This document shows positions 1-6,335 of a stretch of DNA of 6,679 nucleotides, one piece after another. Source of the DNA: Bacteroidales bacterium GP2 (GTDB lineage: Bacteria > Bacteroidota > Bacteroidia > Bacteroidales > Muribaculaceae); the NCBI GenBank assembly GCA_001701115.1, contig DAAJ01000057.1:37776-44454 (forward strand), written 5' to 3'. Position 1 is the first letter of the stretch; every line of letters starts with the position of its first letter. The notes under the pieces are model-generated. The model was not told the DNA's origin. It ran no database searches and saw nothing but the letters and a program-made list of their open reading frames with translations. The translations under genes were made by a program, and so were the position numbers.

Positions 1-1761
1 CCTGCTAAAGAGATAGCATGGTCTACTGTAGACAGTGACCGTCCTCTGTTCATTTCAACTATCACGCGTCATCGTGAGAACACACGCATTGACTATTCCT
101 ACTTACGGAGGGATGGGTCTGTTACAATACCGTTCACTTCAGAGGCTGATATCCAGAATGCAATCCACTGCCTTGCGGTGATGCTGTACTTGAATCGCCC
201 CGCAGATGTTACGGCAGCCCGAATGGCTGCTCTGTCACCTGTAGGCACAAGGATTCAGGTTATGGAAGGTGTCAATAATTGCCTTGTGATTTACGATGCA
301 TACACCTCCGATCTAAATTCCCTCTCTCCAGCACTTGATTTCATGGCTCGCCGCCGTACACGCTCAAGGACTACAACGGCTATAATCAGCGATGTCATGC
401 ATGAAACCCTTGAGCCGTCAAAGCTTTATCGTGAGGTGGCTTCGCTCCTTGCAAACAAGGGCGTTGAAAGGGTTATTGGCATAGGGGAGGAAATTAGCCG
501 TCATAGCCGGTATTTCCCGGCAGATAGCCGCTTTTTCCCTTCAACCTCGGCGTTTCTTGCCGAGATGAGCGCAGGTGATTTTGAACGTGAACTTGTTCTG
601 GTGAAAGGTGCGGCACAGTTCCATTTTGACCTTATCGCTGAAATGCTTGAAGCACGCCAGCATGAAACCGTACTTGAAGTAAACCTCGACTCGATGGTGC
701 ATAATTTCAATACTTTCCGTGCTATGCTTCGTCCTACAACCGGTATTATCTGCATGGTAAAGGCTTCCGGTTACGGTGCCGGGTCCTACGAGCTTGCAAA
801 GACGCTTCAGAGCCAGGGAGCGGCATATCTTGCCGTAGCGGTTCTGGACGAGGGTGTCGGTCTGCGACAGGCAGGAATAACAATGCCGATTATGGTATTG
901 AATCCGAGGGTAGTGAATTATAAGACATTGTTCGCATATAACCTTGAGCCTGAAATATACAGTTTTGAGATTTTGCGTGAGATAATTGCGGAAGGTGAAA
1001 AATATGGTATGGTTGACTATCCGGTGCACATCAAGCTCGACACAGGTATGCACCGCCTCGGCTTTACCGGAGCTGACCTCCCCGAACTTATTTCGCTGCT
1101 GAAACATCAAAAGGCGGTGAAACCTGTTTCCCTGTTCAGTCATCTTGCTACTGCGGACTGTCCGGATCTCAATGACTACACGATTATGCAACTCACCACT
1201 TTCGACCAATGGTGCGCTGCAATAGAAAAAGAATTTAACCACAGGATAATGCGCCATATCCTTAACTCGGCAGGCATTATCCGTTTCCCGCAATACCAGT
1301 ATGACATGGTGCGCCTTGGCATTGGTCTTTACGGCATTCCGGTGCTCAATGACGGTTCTGAGGATTCATTGCGTCAGGTGTCATCGCTTCACACTGTCAT
1401 TATATCTATTAAGGAGTGGCAGGCAGGAACTAAAATAGGATACGGCAATAAAGGATGTGTCGACCGCTTGTCACGTATCGCAACATTGCCTGTCGGGTAT
1501 GCTGACGGAATAGACCGTCATCTCGGCAATGGTGTGATGAAAGTGTGGATTAACGGTCACCGCTGTCCCACTATTGGCAATATTTGTATGGATGCCTGTA
1601 TGGTAGATGTGACAGACGCCGACTGTGAAGTCGGCGACCGTGTAGAGATTTTTGGTGACAATGTGCATGTTTCGGAATTGTCCGATGCCCTTGGCACTAT
1701 TCCGTATGAGATTCTCACTTCTGTTTCAACCCGCGTCAAGCGAGTTTACTTCAGGGAGTAA
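1..1761 (+). CDS. Bifunctional MurF ligase-alanine racemase, 5' end missing
   Basis: This is the C-terminal 586 residues of a fusion enzyme. The MurF half joins D-Ala-D-Ala to UDP-MurNAc-tripeptide in the cytoplasm. The Alr half is a PLP enzyme that makes D-alanine from L-alanine. The frame is open from base 1, with no stop and no convincing start, so the gene begins upstream. The MurF C-terminal domain shows the YDAYTSDLNSLSPAL motif near 295-340, matching the family NDAYNANP region. The Alr domain starts near 661 (ETVLEVNLDSMVHNF). Its PLP lysine is in MVKASGYGAG (codon 760-762). It also has KLDTGMHRLGF, SHLATAD and VRLGIGLYG, the catalytic-tyrosine region KIGYGNKG (Tyr codon 1441-1443), and GNICMDACMVDV. 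Such fusions are known in Bacteroidetes. The residues flanking the lysine differ from the E. coli-type KADAYGHG, but from memory this is normal for the fused form. The gene ends 13 bp from a convergent gene. Confidence 0.95.
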   Translation, partial: PAKEIAWSTVDSDRPLFISTITRHRENTRIDYSYLRRDGSVTIPFTSEADIQNAIHCLAVMLYLNRPADVTAARMAALSPVGTRIQVMEGVNNCLVIYDAYTSDLNSLSPALDFMARRRTRSRTTTAIISDVMHETLEPSKLYREVASLLANKGVERVIGIGEEISRHSRYFPADSRFFPSTSAFLAEMSAGDFERELVLVKGAAQFHFDLIAEMLEARQHETVLEVNLDSMVHNFNTFRAMLRPTTGIICMVKASGYGAGSYELAKTLQSQGAAYLAVAVLDEGVGLRQAGITMPIMVLNPRVVNYKTLFAYNLEPEIYSFEILREIIAEGEKYGMVDYPVHIKLDTGMHRLGFTGADLPELISLLKHQKAVKPVSLFSHLATADCPDLNDYTIMQLTTFDQWCAAIEKEFNHRIMRHILNSAGIIRFPQYQYDMVRLGIGLYGIPVLNDGSEDSLRQVSSLHTVIISIKEWQAGTKIGYGNKGCVDRLSRIATLPVGYADGIDRHLGNGVMKVWINGHRCPTIGNICMDACMVDVTDADCEVGDRVEIFGDNVHVSELSDALGTIPYEILTSVSTRVKRVYFRE

Positions 1762-1774
1762 GATGGGTACGCAA

Positions 1775-2227
1775 TCAGCGCATTCTGTCGTATGAGCGGA
1801 GGAGCTTCTGGTCAGAGCTTACACCACGGTAAGCGCCAAACAGGGCGATTTCAGCTGCAATAAGGAGCAGACCGCCGCCACCCCATACGGTACGGATTGC
1901 AATGTCGGGATTTGTGTCGGAGTATCCTGCGCTAAGGTAATAGATAACGACTCCGATGCATGCGCCGATAAGGAGTGCAGAGAGACCAATCAACGCTTTC
2001 TGTCCTGAAAGGGACTTGAACGAGAAGATTGCGATTGCCATTGTGAGCAGTGACAATGATACGGGGATAATCAGGCTAAGCCCCTGGTTAAGTCCGGTGA
2101 GGCTTTGCTCCATTACCGCATTGGATGACTTTACAGTGTCGATGCTGTAGCCGAAAGGCACGAAGAAAAAGGCAACCATAAGACCGATTGCGATAATCAG
2201 GTAGAGGGTTTGAATACGTTGGATCAT
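1775..2227 (-). CDS. DUF4293 family four-helix inner-membrane protein
   Basis: This 150-residue protein is very hydrophobic, with four predicted membrane helices near residues 7-27, 50-70, 77-98 and 116-134. The N-terminus MIQRIQTLYL and the charged C-terminus DQKLLRSYDRMR are what I recall as the hallmarks of DUF4293, a family found mainly in Bacteroidetes and of unknown function. Length fits the family. The ATG at 2225-2227 is supported because the conserved MIQRIQ starts exactly there. The leader is A/T-rich with no Shine-Dalgarno site, and a TATCTTTG promoter-like element lies about 34 bases upstream. The gene converges with murF-alr, with only 13 bp between the stops and no clear hairpin in the gap, so transcripts may overlap. 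It is divergent from surE. Family assignment is fairly sure; function is unknown. Confidence 0.85.
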   Translation of the reverse strand: MIQRIQTLYLIIAIGLMVAFFFVPFGYSIDTVKSSNAVMEQSLTGLNQGLSLIIPVSLSLLTMAIAIFSFKSLSGQKALIGLSALLIGACIGVVIYYLSAGYSDTNPDIAIRTVWGGGGLLLIAAEIALFGAYRGVSSDQKLLRSYDRMR

Positions 2228-2260
2228 AGTTGAAATGATTAAATTTTGATTATGTTTCTA

Positions 2261-2268
2261 CAAAGATA
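2261..2268 (-). promoter_or_regulatory. Bacteroidetes -7 element for the DUF4293 gene
   Basis: Read on the minus strand this is TATCTTTG, a full match to the Bacteroidetes -7 consensus TAnnTTTG. It would start transcription near 2254, giving a leader of about 27 bases before the ATG at 2227. No TTTG stands at the usual 19-21 bp upstream distance. The nearest is a TTTTG on the minus strand at 2284-2288, only 15 bp away, so the -33 element is weak or absent. Confidence 0.5.
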
Positions 2269-2301
2269 AACAAATAAGCCGCGCAAAATGGACATTTTTT
2301 C

Positions 2302-2309
2302 TACTTTTG
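2302..2309 (+). promoter_or_regulatory. Bacteroidetes -7 element for surE-trmH
   Basis: TACTTTTG fully matches the TAnnTTTG consensus. It would start transcription near 2316, giving a leader of about 20 bases before the surE ATG at 2336. No TTTG is visible at the expected -33 position around 2278-2282. The four bases after it (TAGA) are the same as those after the divergent element on the other strand. Confidence 0.5.
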
Positions 2310-2335
2310 TAGATGCACTTTTAACATTTTAAAGC

Positions 2336-3106
2336 ATGAAACAGGTTAAGCCGCTCATTTTTATAAGTAATGACGATGGAGTAGAAGCCCCGGGGCTGCG
2401 TCACCTCATCGAGTGTGTAAAGGATATGGGAGAGGTTGTGGCGGTAGCGCCATCGGCTCCTCACTCGGGAATGTCGTCGGCAATAACAGTTGACGCGCCT
2501 CTGCGCATAAAAAGGTTCCCTGATATTGACGGCGCAAAGGTTTATTCCGTGAGTGGTACTCCTGTGGACTGTGTTAAGCTCGGTCTCCATGCAGTTGTCG
2601 ACCGTAAGCCTGATATTATGCTGTCTGGTGTTAACCATGGGTCAAATTCCGGGAATTCCGTGATTTATTCAGGCACTATGGGCGCTGCGATGGAGGCATG
2701 CATGGTGGGAATACCTGCGGTTGGCTTTTCCCTGCTGCATCATTCGATAGAAGCGGATTTTTCCCATACCACACCTTATATAATAGACTTCACCCGTAAG
2801 GTTCTTGAAAAAGGTCTTCCGGAGCAAGTGTGCCTTAACGTGAATATCCCCGCACAATGCGTTCCTAAGGGGTTTAAGGTAGTGAATGCTGCACGAGGAT
2901 ATTGGACTGAGGAGTATGCCGAGTATAAGGATCCGCATGGAAATCCATTTTACTGGCTTACCGGTCGCTTTGTAAACAGTGAGCCGGACAATGAGGACAC
3001 CGATGAGTACTGGTTGCAGCGTGAATATGTCACAGTGGTGCCGGTTCGTCCGGACCAGACCTGCACATCTGCTATTTCGGAAATCAGCGATATCCTATGC
3101 CGGTAA
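2336..3106 (+). CDS. surE: 5'/3'-nucleotidase SurE
   Basis: This is a complete 256-residue SurE phosphatase. SurE is a cytoplasmic metal-dependent enzyme that removes phosphate from nucleoside 5'- and 3'-monophosphates and is linked to stationary-phase survival and nucleotide balance. The metal-site residues seen in E. coli SurE (two Asp, Ser, Asn) are all present: D13 and D14 in FISNDDGVEAPG, S44 in PHSGMSS, and N100 in LSGVNHGSNSG. SGTPVDCVKLG (residues 73-83) and the YSGTMGAAMEA region (111-121) are also typical. Length matches the family. The ATG at 2336 places the conserved NDDG at residues 12-15, as expected, and is preceded by an A/T-rich leader without a Shine-Dalgarno site. The end overlaps the next gene by 10 bases, suggesting one transcript with coupled translation. 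Confidence 0.96.
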   Translation: MKQVKPLIFISNDDGVEAPGLRHLIECVKDMGEVVAVAPSAPHSGMSSAITVDAPLRIKRFPDIDGAKVYSVSGTPVDCVKLGLHAVVDRKPDIMLSGVNHGSNSGNSVIYSGTMGAAMEACMVGIPAVGFSLLHHSIEADFSHTTPYIIDFTRKVLEKGLPEQVCLNVNIPAQCVPKGFKVVNAARGYWTEEYAEYKDPHGNPFYWLTGRFVNSEPDNEDTDEYWLQREYVTVVPVRPDQTCTSAISEISDILCR

Positions 3107-3894
3107 TCGAAATAGCATCCTTGGACAATCCATGTCTGGCAATGTTTGCTTCTATGACAGAAGCGCAGTTGAGGGCGAGTGTAGATGCCTCCAACGGTAT
3201 ATTTATAGCTGAGAGCCCTAAGGTCATAGCTACCGCGCTATCCTCAGGGCATAAGCCTGTTGCGATTTTGTGTGAAAGGAAGCATATCGTAGGGGATGCA
3301 AAGGATATAATTTCGCGATGTGGTGATATTCCGGTATATACCGGTGATAGGTCCCTGTTGTCTAAACTTACTGGATATACTCTAACCCGGGGTGTGCTTT
3401 GCGCCTTTGAGCGTCAATCTGCTCCAGCGGTAGGTGATATTTGTGCCGGTGCCTCAAGGGTTGTTGTAATTGACGGAGTTTGTGATACCACAAATATAGG
3501 CGCGATTTTCCGTAGTGCTGCTGCGCTTGGAATAGATGCGGTGCTTCTAACTCCTTCATCATGCGACCCGCTAAACCGACGTTCCATAAGAGTTTCGATG
3601 GGGTCTGTGTTTCTGGTGCCTTGGGCGTGGATTGATGACCCGCAGCAACTGCAGGCTCTCGGTTTCAAGACGGCAGCAATGGCTTTGCGCGAGAAATCAG
3701 TGAGCATTGATGACGCGAAGTTGTGTGCGGAGCCGAAACTTGCAATTATAATGGGCACGGAAGGGGATGGTCTTGCCGACAACGTTATTGACACATCGGA
3801 CTATGTTGTGCGCATCCCTATGTCGCACAATGTTGATTCCCTCAACGTCGCTGCGGCTGCGGCAGTGGCTTTTTGGCAATTGCGTGCACGGTGA
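3097..3894 (+). CDS. SpoU/TrmH-family RNA 2'-O-methyltransferase
   Basis: This 265-residue protein belongs to the SPOUT superfamily, whose members transfer a methyl group from S-adenosylmethionine to a ribose 2'-OH in tRNA or rRNA. Residues 1-110 form an N-terminal RNA-binding-like domain. Residues 120-262 form the knotted SpoU domain with its three motifs: motif 1 NIGAIFRSAAALGID (N133, R139), motif 2 IIMGTEGDGL (217-226), and motif 3 IPMSHNVDSLNVA (240-252). The RNA target cannot be read from sequence. The two-domain layout resembles RlmB/TsnR-like rRNA enzymes more than tRNA-specific TrmH. The ATG at 3097 lies inside the end of surE (10-base overlap), so translation is probably coupled. 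A hairpin terminator follows the stop. Confidence 0.92.
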   Translation: MPVIEIASLDNPCLAMFASMTEAQLRASVDASNGIFIAESPKVIATALSSGHKPVAILCERKHIVGDAKDIISRCGDIPVYTGDRSLLSKLTGYTLTRGVLCAFERQSAPAVGDICAGASRVVVIDGVCDTTNIGAIFRSAAALGIDAVLLTPSSCDPLNRRSIRVSMGSVFLVPWAWIDDPQQLQALGFKTAAMALREKSVSIDDAKLCAEPKLAIIMGTEGDGLADNVIDTSDYVVRIPMSHNVDSLNVAAAAAVAFWQLRAR

Positions 3895-3930
3895 AAAAAA
3901 CGGATGCCTTGTGACGGGCATCCGGATATA
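3895..3930. terminator. Probable bidirectional intrinsic terminator
   Basis: A perfect 8-bp stem, CGGATGCC (3901-3908) with GGCATCCG (3917-3924), closes an 8-base loop. On the plus strand it is followed by a U-rich stretch (GATATATTTTATATG). It is preceded by a run of A from 3894 to 3900, which becomes a clean U-tract for transcripts arriving on the minus strand. It sits between the convergent methyltransferase and lipoprotein genes, so it can serve both. The minus-strand tail is the better one. Confidence 0.85.
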
Positions 3931-3955
3931 TTTTATATGTTTGTCCTCTAATATG

Positions 3956-4465
3956 TTATGCTCCGGGGGTCAGGAAAGAGGTCACCGGAGTAATGTTCTC
4001 ATTGCGAGGTGTAGTTTTAAGCACATTTCCGGCAGGGGTTATGTAAACATAAATGTCATTGCTGGCGGGGCTTTCGAGTTCCACTACATAAAATGAAATG
4101 TCAGGACGTTCATAGAAATCAATGTCATCCACAGTCCATGTGCCGTACTCGCTGCTTGCCTTGATGGTATTCACAACCGCTTGTGGCAACTGGTTGACAT
4201 CCTGGTTGAATTCTGTCTCAGTCATTGCCCATTTGGCGTCGGTTGTAAACCACACTTCAACATCATATTTGCCGTCTCTGCCCTCAGCAACGATATAATT
4301 GTTTTTCTTCTCCCAGCTGACTGATTTGAGATTTGGTTTTACACTGGCAAGTGCCTGGGTAAATGCCGGGTCTACTTTCTGAACATTATCGTCATCATCG
4401 CCGCAGCTCTGGAAGCCACAGAAAGATACAAGGGCGCACAGCGCAAAAGCTAATTTCTTATACAT
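3956..4465 (-). CDS. PepSY-like domain lipoprotein, probably surface-exposed
   Basis: This 169-residue protein begins with a lipoprotein signal: KK after the start, a hydrophobic core (residues 5-18), then FQSC with the lipidated cysteine at residue 21 (codon 4403-4405). The next residues, GDDDDN, resemble the acidic export signal that sends Bacteroides lipoproteins to the cell surface. The mature part (about 33-165) looks like the Bacteroidetes PepSY-like / putative beta-lactamase-inhibitor-like family (formerly DUF2874). It has two similar halves, with YDVEVWFTTDAKWAMTETEF and LPQAVV in the first and WTVDDIDFYERPDISFYVVELES plus YVYITPAGNVL in the second. The family's function is not established. 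The frame is open to 4546, but the ATG at 4463-4465 is chosen because the signal peptide begins exactly there. The gene is divergent from purC. Confidence 0.85.
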   Translation of the reverse strand: MYKKLAFALCALVSFCGFQSCGDDDDNVQKVDPAFTQALASVKPNLKSVSWEKKNNYIVAEGRDGKYDVEVWFTTDAKWAMTETEFNQDVNQLPQAVVNTIKASSEYGTWTVDDIDFYERPDISFYVVELESPASNDIYVYITPAGNVLKTTPRNENITPVTSFLTPGA

Positions 4466-4481
4466 ATTACATGATTTTAAA

Positions 4482-4531
4482 TATTCATACCAAAATATCC
4501 CCGGAGCATCCGTTCCGTGGCTGTATGAATA
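4482..4531. repeat. 9-bp inverted repeat upstream of the lipoprotein gene
   Basis: TATTCATAC (4482-4490) and GTATGAATA (4523-4531) are exact reverse complements separated by 32 bases. The spacer contains a small nested hairpin, CGGA-GCA-TCCG (4502-4512). The proximal arm ends 17 bases upstream of the lipoprotein ATG. It may be an operator or a stem in the lipoprotein leader RNA; the sequence does not decide between these. Confidence 0.5.
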
Positions 4532-4552
4532 ACGAACAGGGTGCAACTAAAG

Positions 4553-4583
4553 TTTGCGCTATGGAGAAAAAATAGTAAATTCG
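4553..4583 (+). promoter_or_regulatory. Bacteroidetes-type promoter for purC-ubiE
   Basis: TTTG at 4553-4556 serves as the -33 element and TAAATTCG at 4576-4583 as the -7 element. The spacing is exactly 19 bp, as in the Bacteroides consensus. The -7 box has one mismatch (TTCG instead of TTTG). Predicted transcription start is near 4590, about 23 bases before the purC ATG. Confidence 0.55.
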
Positions 4584-4612
4584 CGCATTCAAAATACTTT
4601 ACACATAATTTT

Positions 4613-5566
4613 ATGGCAACCACATTAGTCAAAACCGACTACAAATTCCCCAACCAGACAAGCGTATATCACGGCAAAGTGCGTGATGTGTACGATATCG
4701 ACAATGAAATCCTTGTCATGGTAGCTACTGACAGAATCTCCGCTTTCGATGTTATCCTCCCCGAAGGTATTCCTTATAAAGGGCAGGTACTCAACCAGAT
4801 TGCTACATATTTCCTCGAAGCTACAGAAGACATCGTTCCTAACTGGCGCCTTTCTACTCCTGACCCAATGGTTACAGTGGGCTACAAGGCTGATGGTTTC
4901 AAGGTAGAGATGATTATCCGCGGCTATCTCACCGGCAGCGCGTGGCGTGACTACAAGGCTGGAGTGCGTTCTATCTGCGGAGTGGCGCTTCCCGAAGGCA
5001 TGAAAGAGAACCAGAAGTTCCCCGAACCCATCATTACTCCTACAACTAAGGCGGATGAAGGGCACGACGAGAATATTTCCAAGGAGGAGATTATTGCGCG
5101 TGGCATTGTGAGCGCAGAGGATTATGCCATTATGGAGGACTACACACGCAAGCTCTTTAAGCGCGGCACTGAAATGGCTGCTGAAAAAGGTCTTATCCTC
5201 GTTGATACAAAGTATGAGTTCGGCAAGTTGGACGGCAAAGTGGTCCTCATTGACGAAATCCACACCCCTGATTCCTCTCGTTACTTTTATGCAGAAGGCT
5301 ACGAGGAAAGATTTGAAAAGGGTGAGCCTCAGAAGCAGCTCAGCAAGGAATTTGTGCGCCAGTGGCTCATTGACCATGGATTTATGGGACGGCACGGACA
5401 GGAAGTGCCTGAAATGACACCGGAATTTTGTGAAAGCGTGTCGGCACGATATATCGAGCTTTACGAGAAAGTTACAGGACAGCCTTTTGTTAAAGCTGAC
5501 GAAAGCGACCTCAACCGCAGGATTGAGGTGAACGTGCTTGACTGCCTTGCAAATTTCAGCCTCTGA
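4613..5566 (+). CDS. purC: SAICAR synthase (phosphoribosylaminoimidazole-succinocarboxamide synthase)
   Basis: PurC joins aspartate to CAIR using ATP, making SAICAR in cytoplasmic de novo purine synthesis. The 317-residue protein is the long form of the family (the E. coli enzyme is about 237 residues). Visible motifs in order are GKVRDVY (21-27), the ATP-site loop, TDRISAFD (39-46), RGYLTGSAW (103-111), TPTTKADEGHDENIS (142-156), VDTKYEFG (197-204) and LIDEIHTPDSSR (212-223). All are intact. The frame extends upstream to an ATG at 4541, but the ATG at 4613 is chosen. The homologous region starts shortly after it (TDYKFPNQTSVYHGKVRDVY), and the upstream ATG would lie within the predicted promoter. 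The leader is A/T-rich without a Shine-Dalgarno site. The 3' end abuts or overlaps ubiE, indicating a shared transcript. Confidence 0.96.
   Translation: MATTLVKTDYKFPNQTSVYHGKVRDVYDIDNEILVMVATDRISAFDVILPEGIPYKGQVLNQIATYFLEATEDIVPNWRLSTPDPMVTVGYKADGFKVEMIIRGYLTGSAWRDYKAGVRSICGVALPEGMKENQKFPEPIITPTTKADEGHDENISKEEIIARGIVSAEDYAIMEDYTRKLFKRGTEMAAEKGLILVDTKYEFGKLDGKVVLIDEIHTPDSSRYFYAEGYEERFEKGEPQKQLSKEFVRQWLIDHGFMGRHGQEVPEMTPEFCESVSARYIELYEKVTGQPFVKADESDLNRRIEVNVLDCLANFSL
5525..5531 (+). promoter_or_regulatory. Possible Shine-Dalgarno site deciding the ubiE start
   Basis: GAGGTGA inside the end of purC is a 7-base match to the anti-Shine-Dalgarno complement and lies 6 bases before the TTG at 5538. 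It would favour the overlapping TTG start of ubiE. The same bases encode purC codons, and Bacteroidetes rarely depend on such sites, so the match may be chance. Confidence 0.3.
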
Positions 5567-6314
5567 TTCGCCGGAAGTGGATTGTGAGGAAATAACCCCG
5601 TATAGCGATCGGCGCGATAAAACCGGACAGGTGAGGGAGATGTTTGACAACATCGCCCCCGCCTATGATTTTATGAACCGTGCAATGACGCTTGGAGTGG
5701 ATAAGCGATGGAGAAAGGCTATGGTGAAAACCCTTTCAGCCCACGGCGCAAAAAACATCCTTGATGTGGCAACCGGCACGGGAGATGTCGCTATCCAGAT
5801 TGCCCGCACTATTCCTGGGTCAGAACTCACAGGAATAGACTTGTCGGATAATATGATCGGCATAGGACGCCGCAAGATTGAAGATGCTGGGCTTGCTCCC
5901 CGAATAACTCTTGTGCAGGGGGACTGCCTCGATTTGCCTATGGCTGATTCCACCTTTGACGCCGTCACTGTGGCATACGGAGTGCGCAATTTCCAGAACC
6001 TGCAGAAAGGGTATGAGGAGATGGCGCGGGTGCTCCGTCCTGGTGGTATGCTTGCCGTGCTTGAGCTTTCAACTCCGACCTCTTCGCTGGTGCGTCCACT
6101 TTATAATATATATACAAGGTGTGTCATTCCGGCAGTGGGCAGGATTATTTCAAAAGACTCCAGTGCCTATACCTATCTGCCCAAAAGCATAGAAGCAGTG
6201 CCGCAAGGTGAAGAAATGCTTCAGATGATGAGAAACGCTGGGCTTGGCAATGCCGTGTGCCGGAGATTTACATTCGGAGTGTGCAGCCTGTACACAGCCG
6301 TTAAACCACAGTAA
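5538..6314 (+). CDS. ubiE: Demethylmenaquinone methyltransferase (UbiE/MenG)
   Basis: This S-adenosylmethionine-dependent C-methyltransferase performs the last step of menaquinone synthesis, acting on demethylmenaquinone at the membrane. The 258-residue reading shows the family N-terminal block QVREMFDNIAPAYDFMN (31-47), SAM motif I ILDVATGTGDVA (74-85), acidic D101, GDCLDLPMADSTFD (128-141), and the UbiE signature YGVRNFQNL...RVLRPGG (148-170). It ends in FTFGVCSLYTAVKP. There is no ATG upstream of the conserved block; the first in-frame ATG (5640) would cut into it. Candidate starts are TTG 5538 (29-bp overlap with purC, good Shine-Dalgarno), TTG 5547, and GTG 5577 (10 bp after the purC stop, giving 245 residues, the usual family length). 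An in-frame TGA at 5529 bars anything earlier. The longest frame is reported; GTG 5577 is equally plausible. Confidence 0.92.
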   Translation: MTALQISASDSPEVDCEEITPYSDRRDKTGQVREMFDNIAPAYDFMNRAMTLGVDKRWRKAMVKTLSAHGAKNILDVATGTGDVAIQIARTIPGSELTGIDLSDNMIGIGRRKIEDAGLAPRITLVQGDCLDLPMADSTFDAVTVAYGVRNFQNLQKGYEEMARVLRPGGMLAVLELSTPTSSLVRPLYNIYTRCVIPAVGRIISKDSSAYTYLPKSIEAVPQGEEMLQMMRNAGLGNAVCRRFTFGVCSLYTAVKPQ

Positions 6315-6335
6315 ATTAAAAAACTTACTTATAAA

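Noticed and set aside
541..1293. 250-codon open frame on the minus strand across murF-alr
   Set aside because: It is antisense to the Alr domain, with no family resemblance and composition typical of a shadow frame.
1762..1774. Terminator between murF-alr and the convergent DUF4293 gene
   Set aside because: The 13-bp gap holds no hairpin or T-run.
4491..4498. Minus-strand ATATTTTG as a promoter for the lipoprotein gene
   Set aside because: It misses both the T and the A of the leading TA in TAnnTTTG and has no TTTG at the -33 distance, so support is too weak to list.
4466..4546. 27-residue N-terminal extension of the lipoprotein
   Set aside because: It would bury the lipoprotein signal peptide internally; the signal begins exactly at the ATG at 4465.
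4363..4575. 70-codon plus-strand frame opposite the lipoprotein signal region
   Set aside because: It is low-complexity, opposite a well-supported lipoprotein N-terminus, and runs through the purC promoter.
4541..4612. 24-residue N-terminal extension of PurC from ATG 4541
   Set aside because: It overlaps the predicted -33 and -7 elements, and family similarity begins only after the ATG at 4613.
4625..5653. 342-codon open frame on the minus strand across purC
   Set aside because: It is antisense to purC, which has every expected motif. The translation has no recognisable domain and is rich in Cys, His, Phe and Ser, as expected for a shadow of a coding strand.
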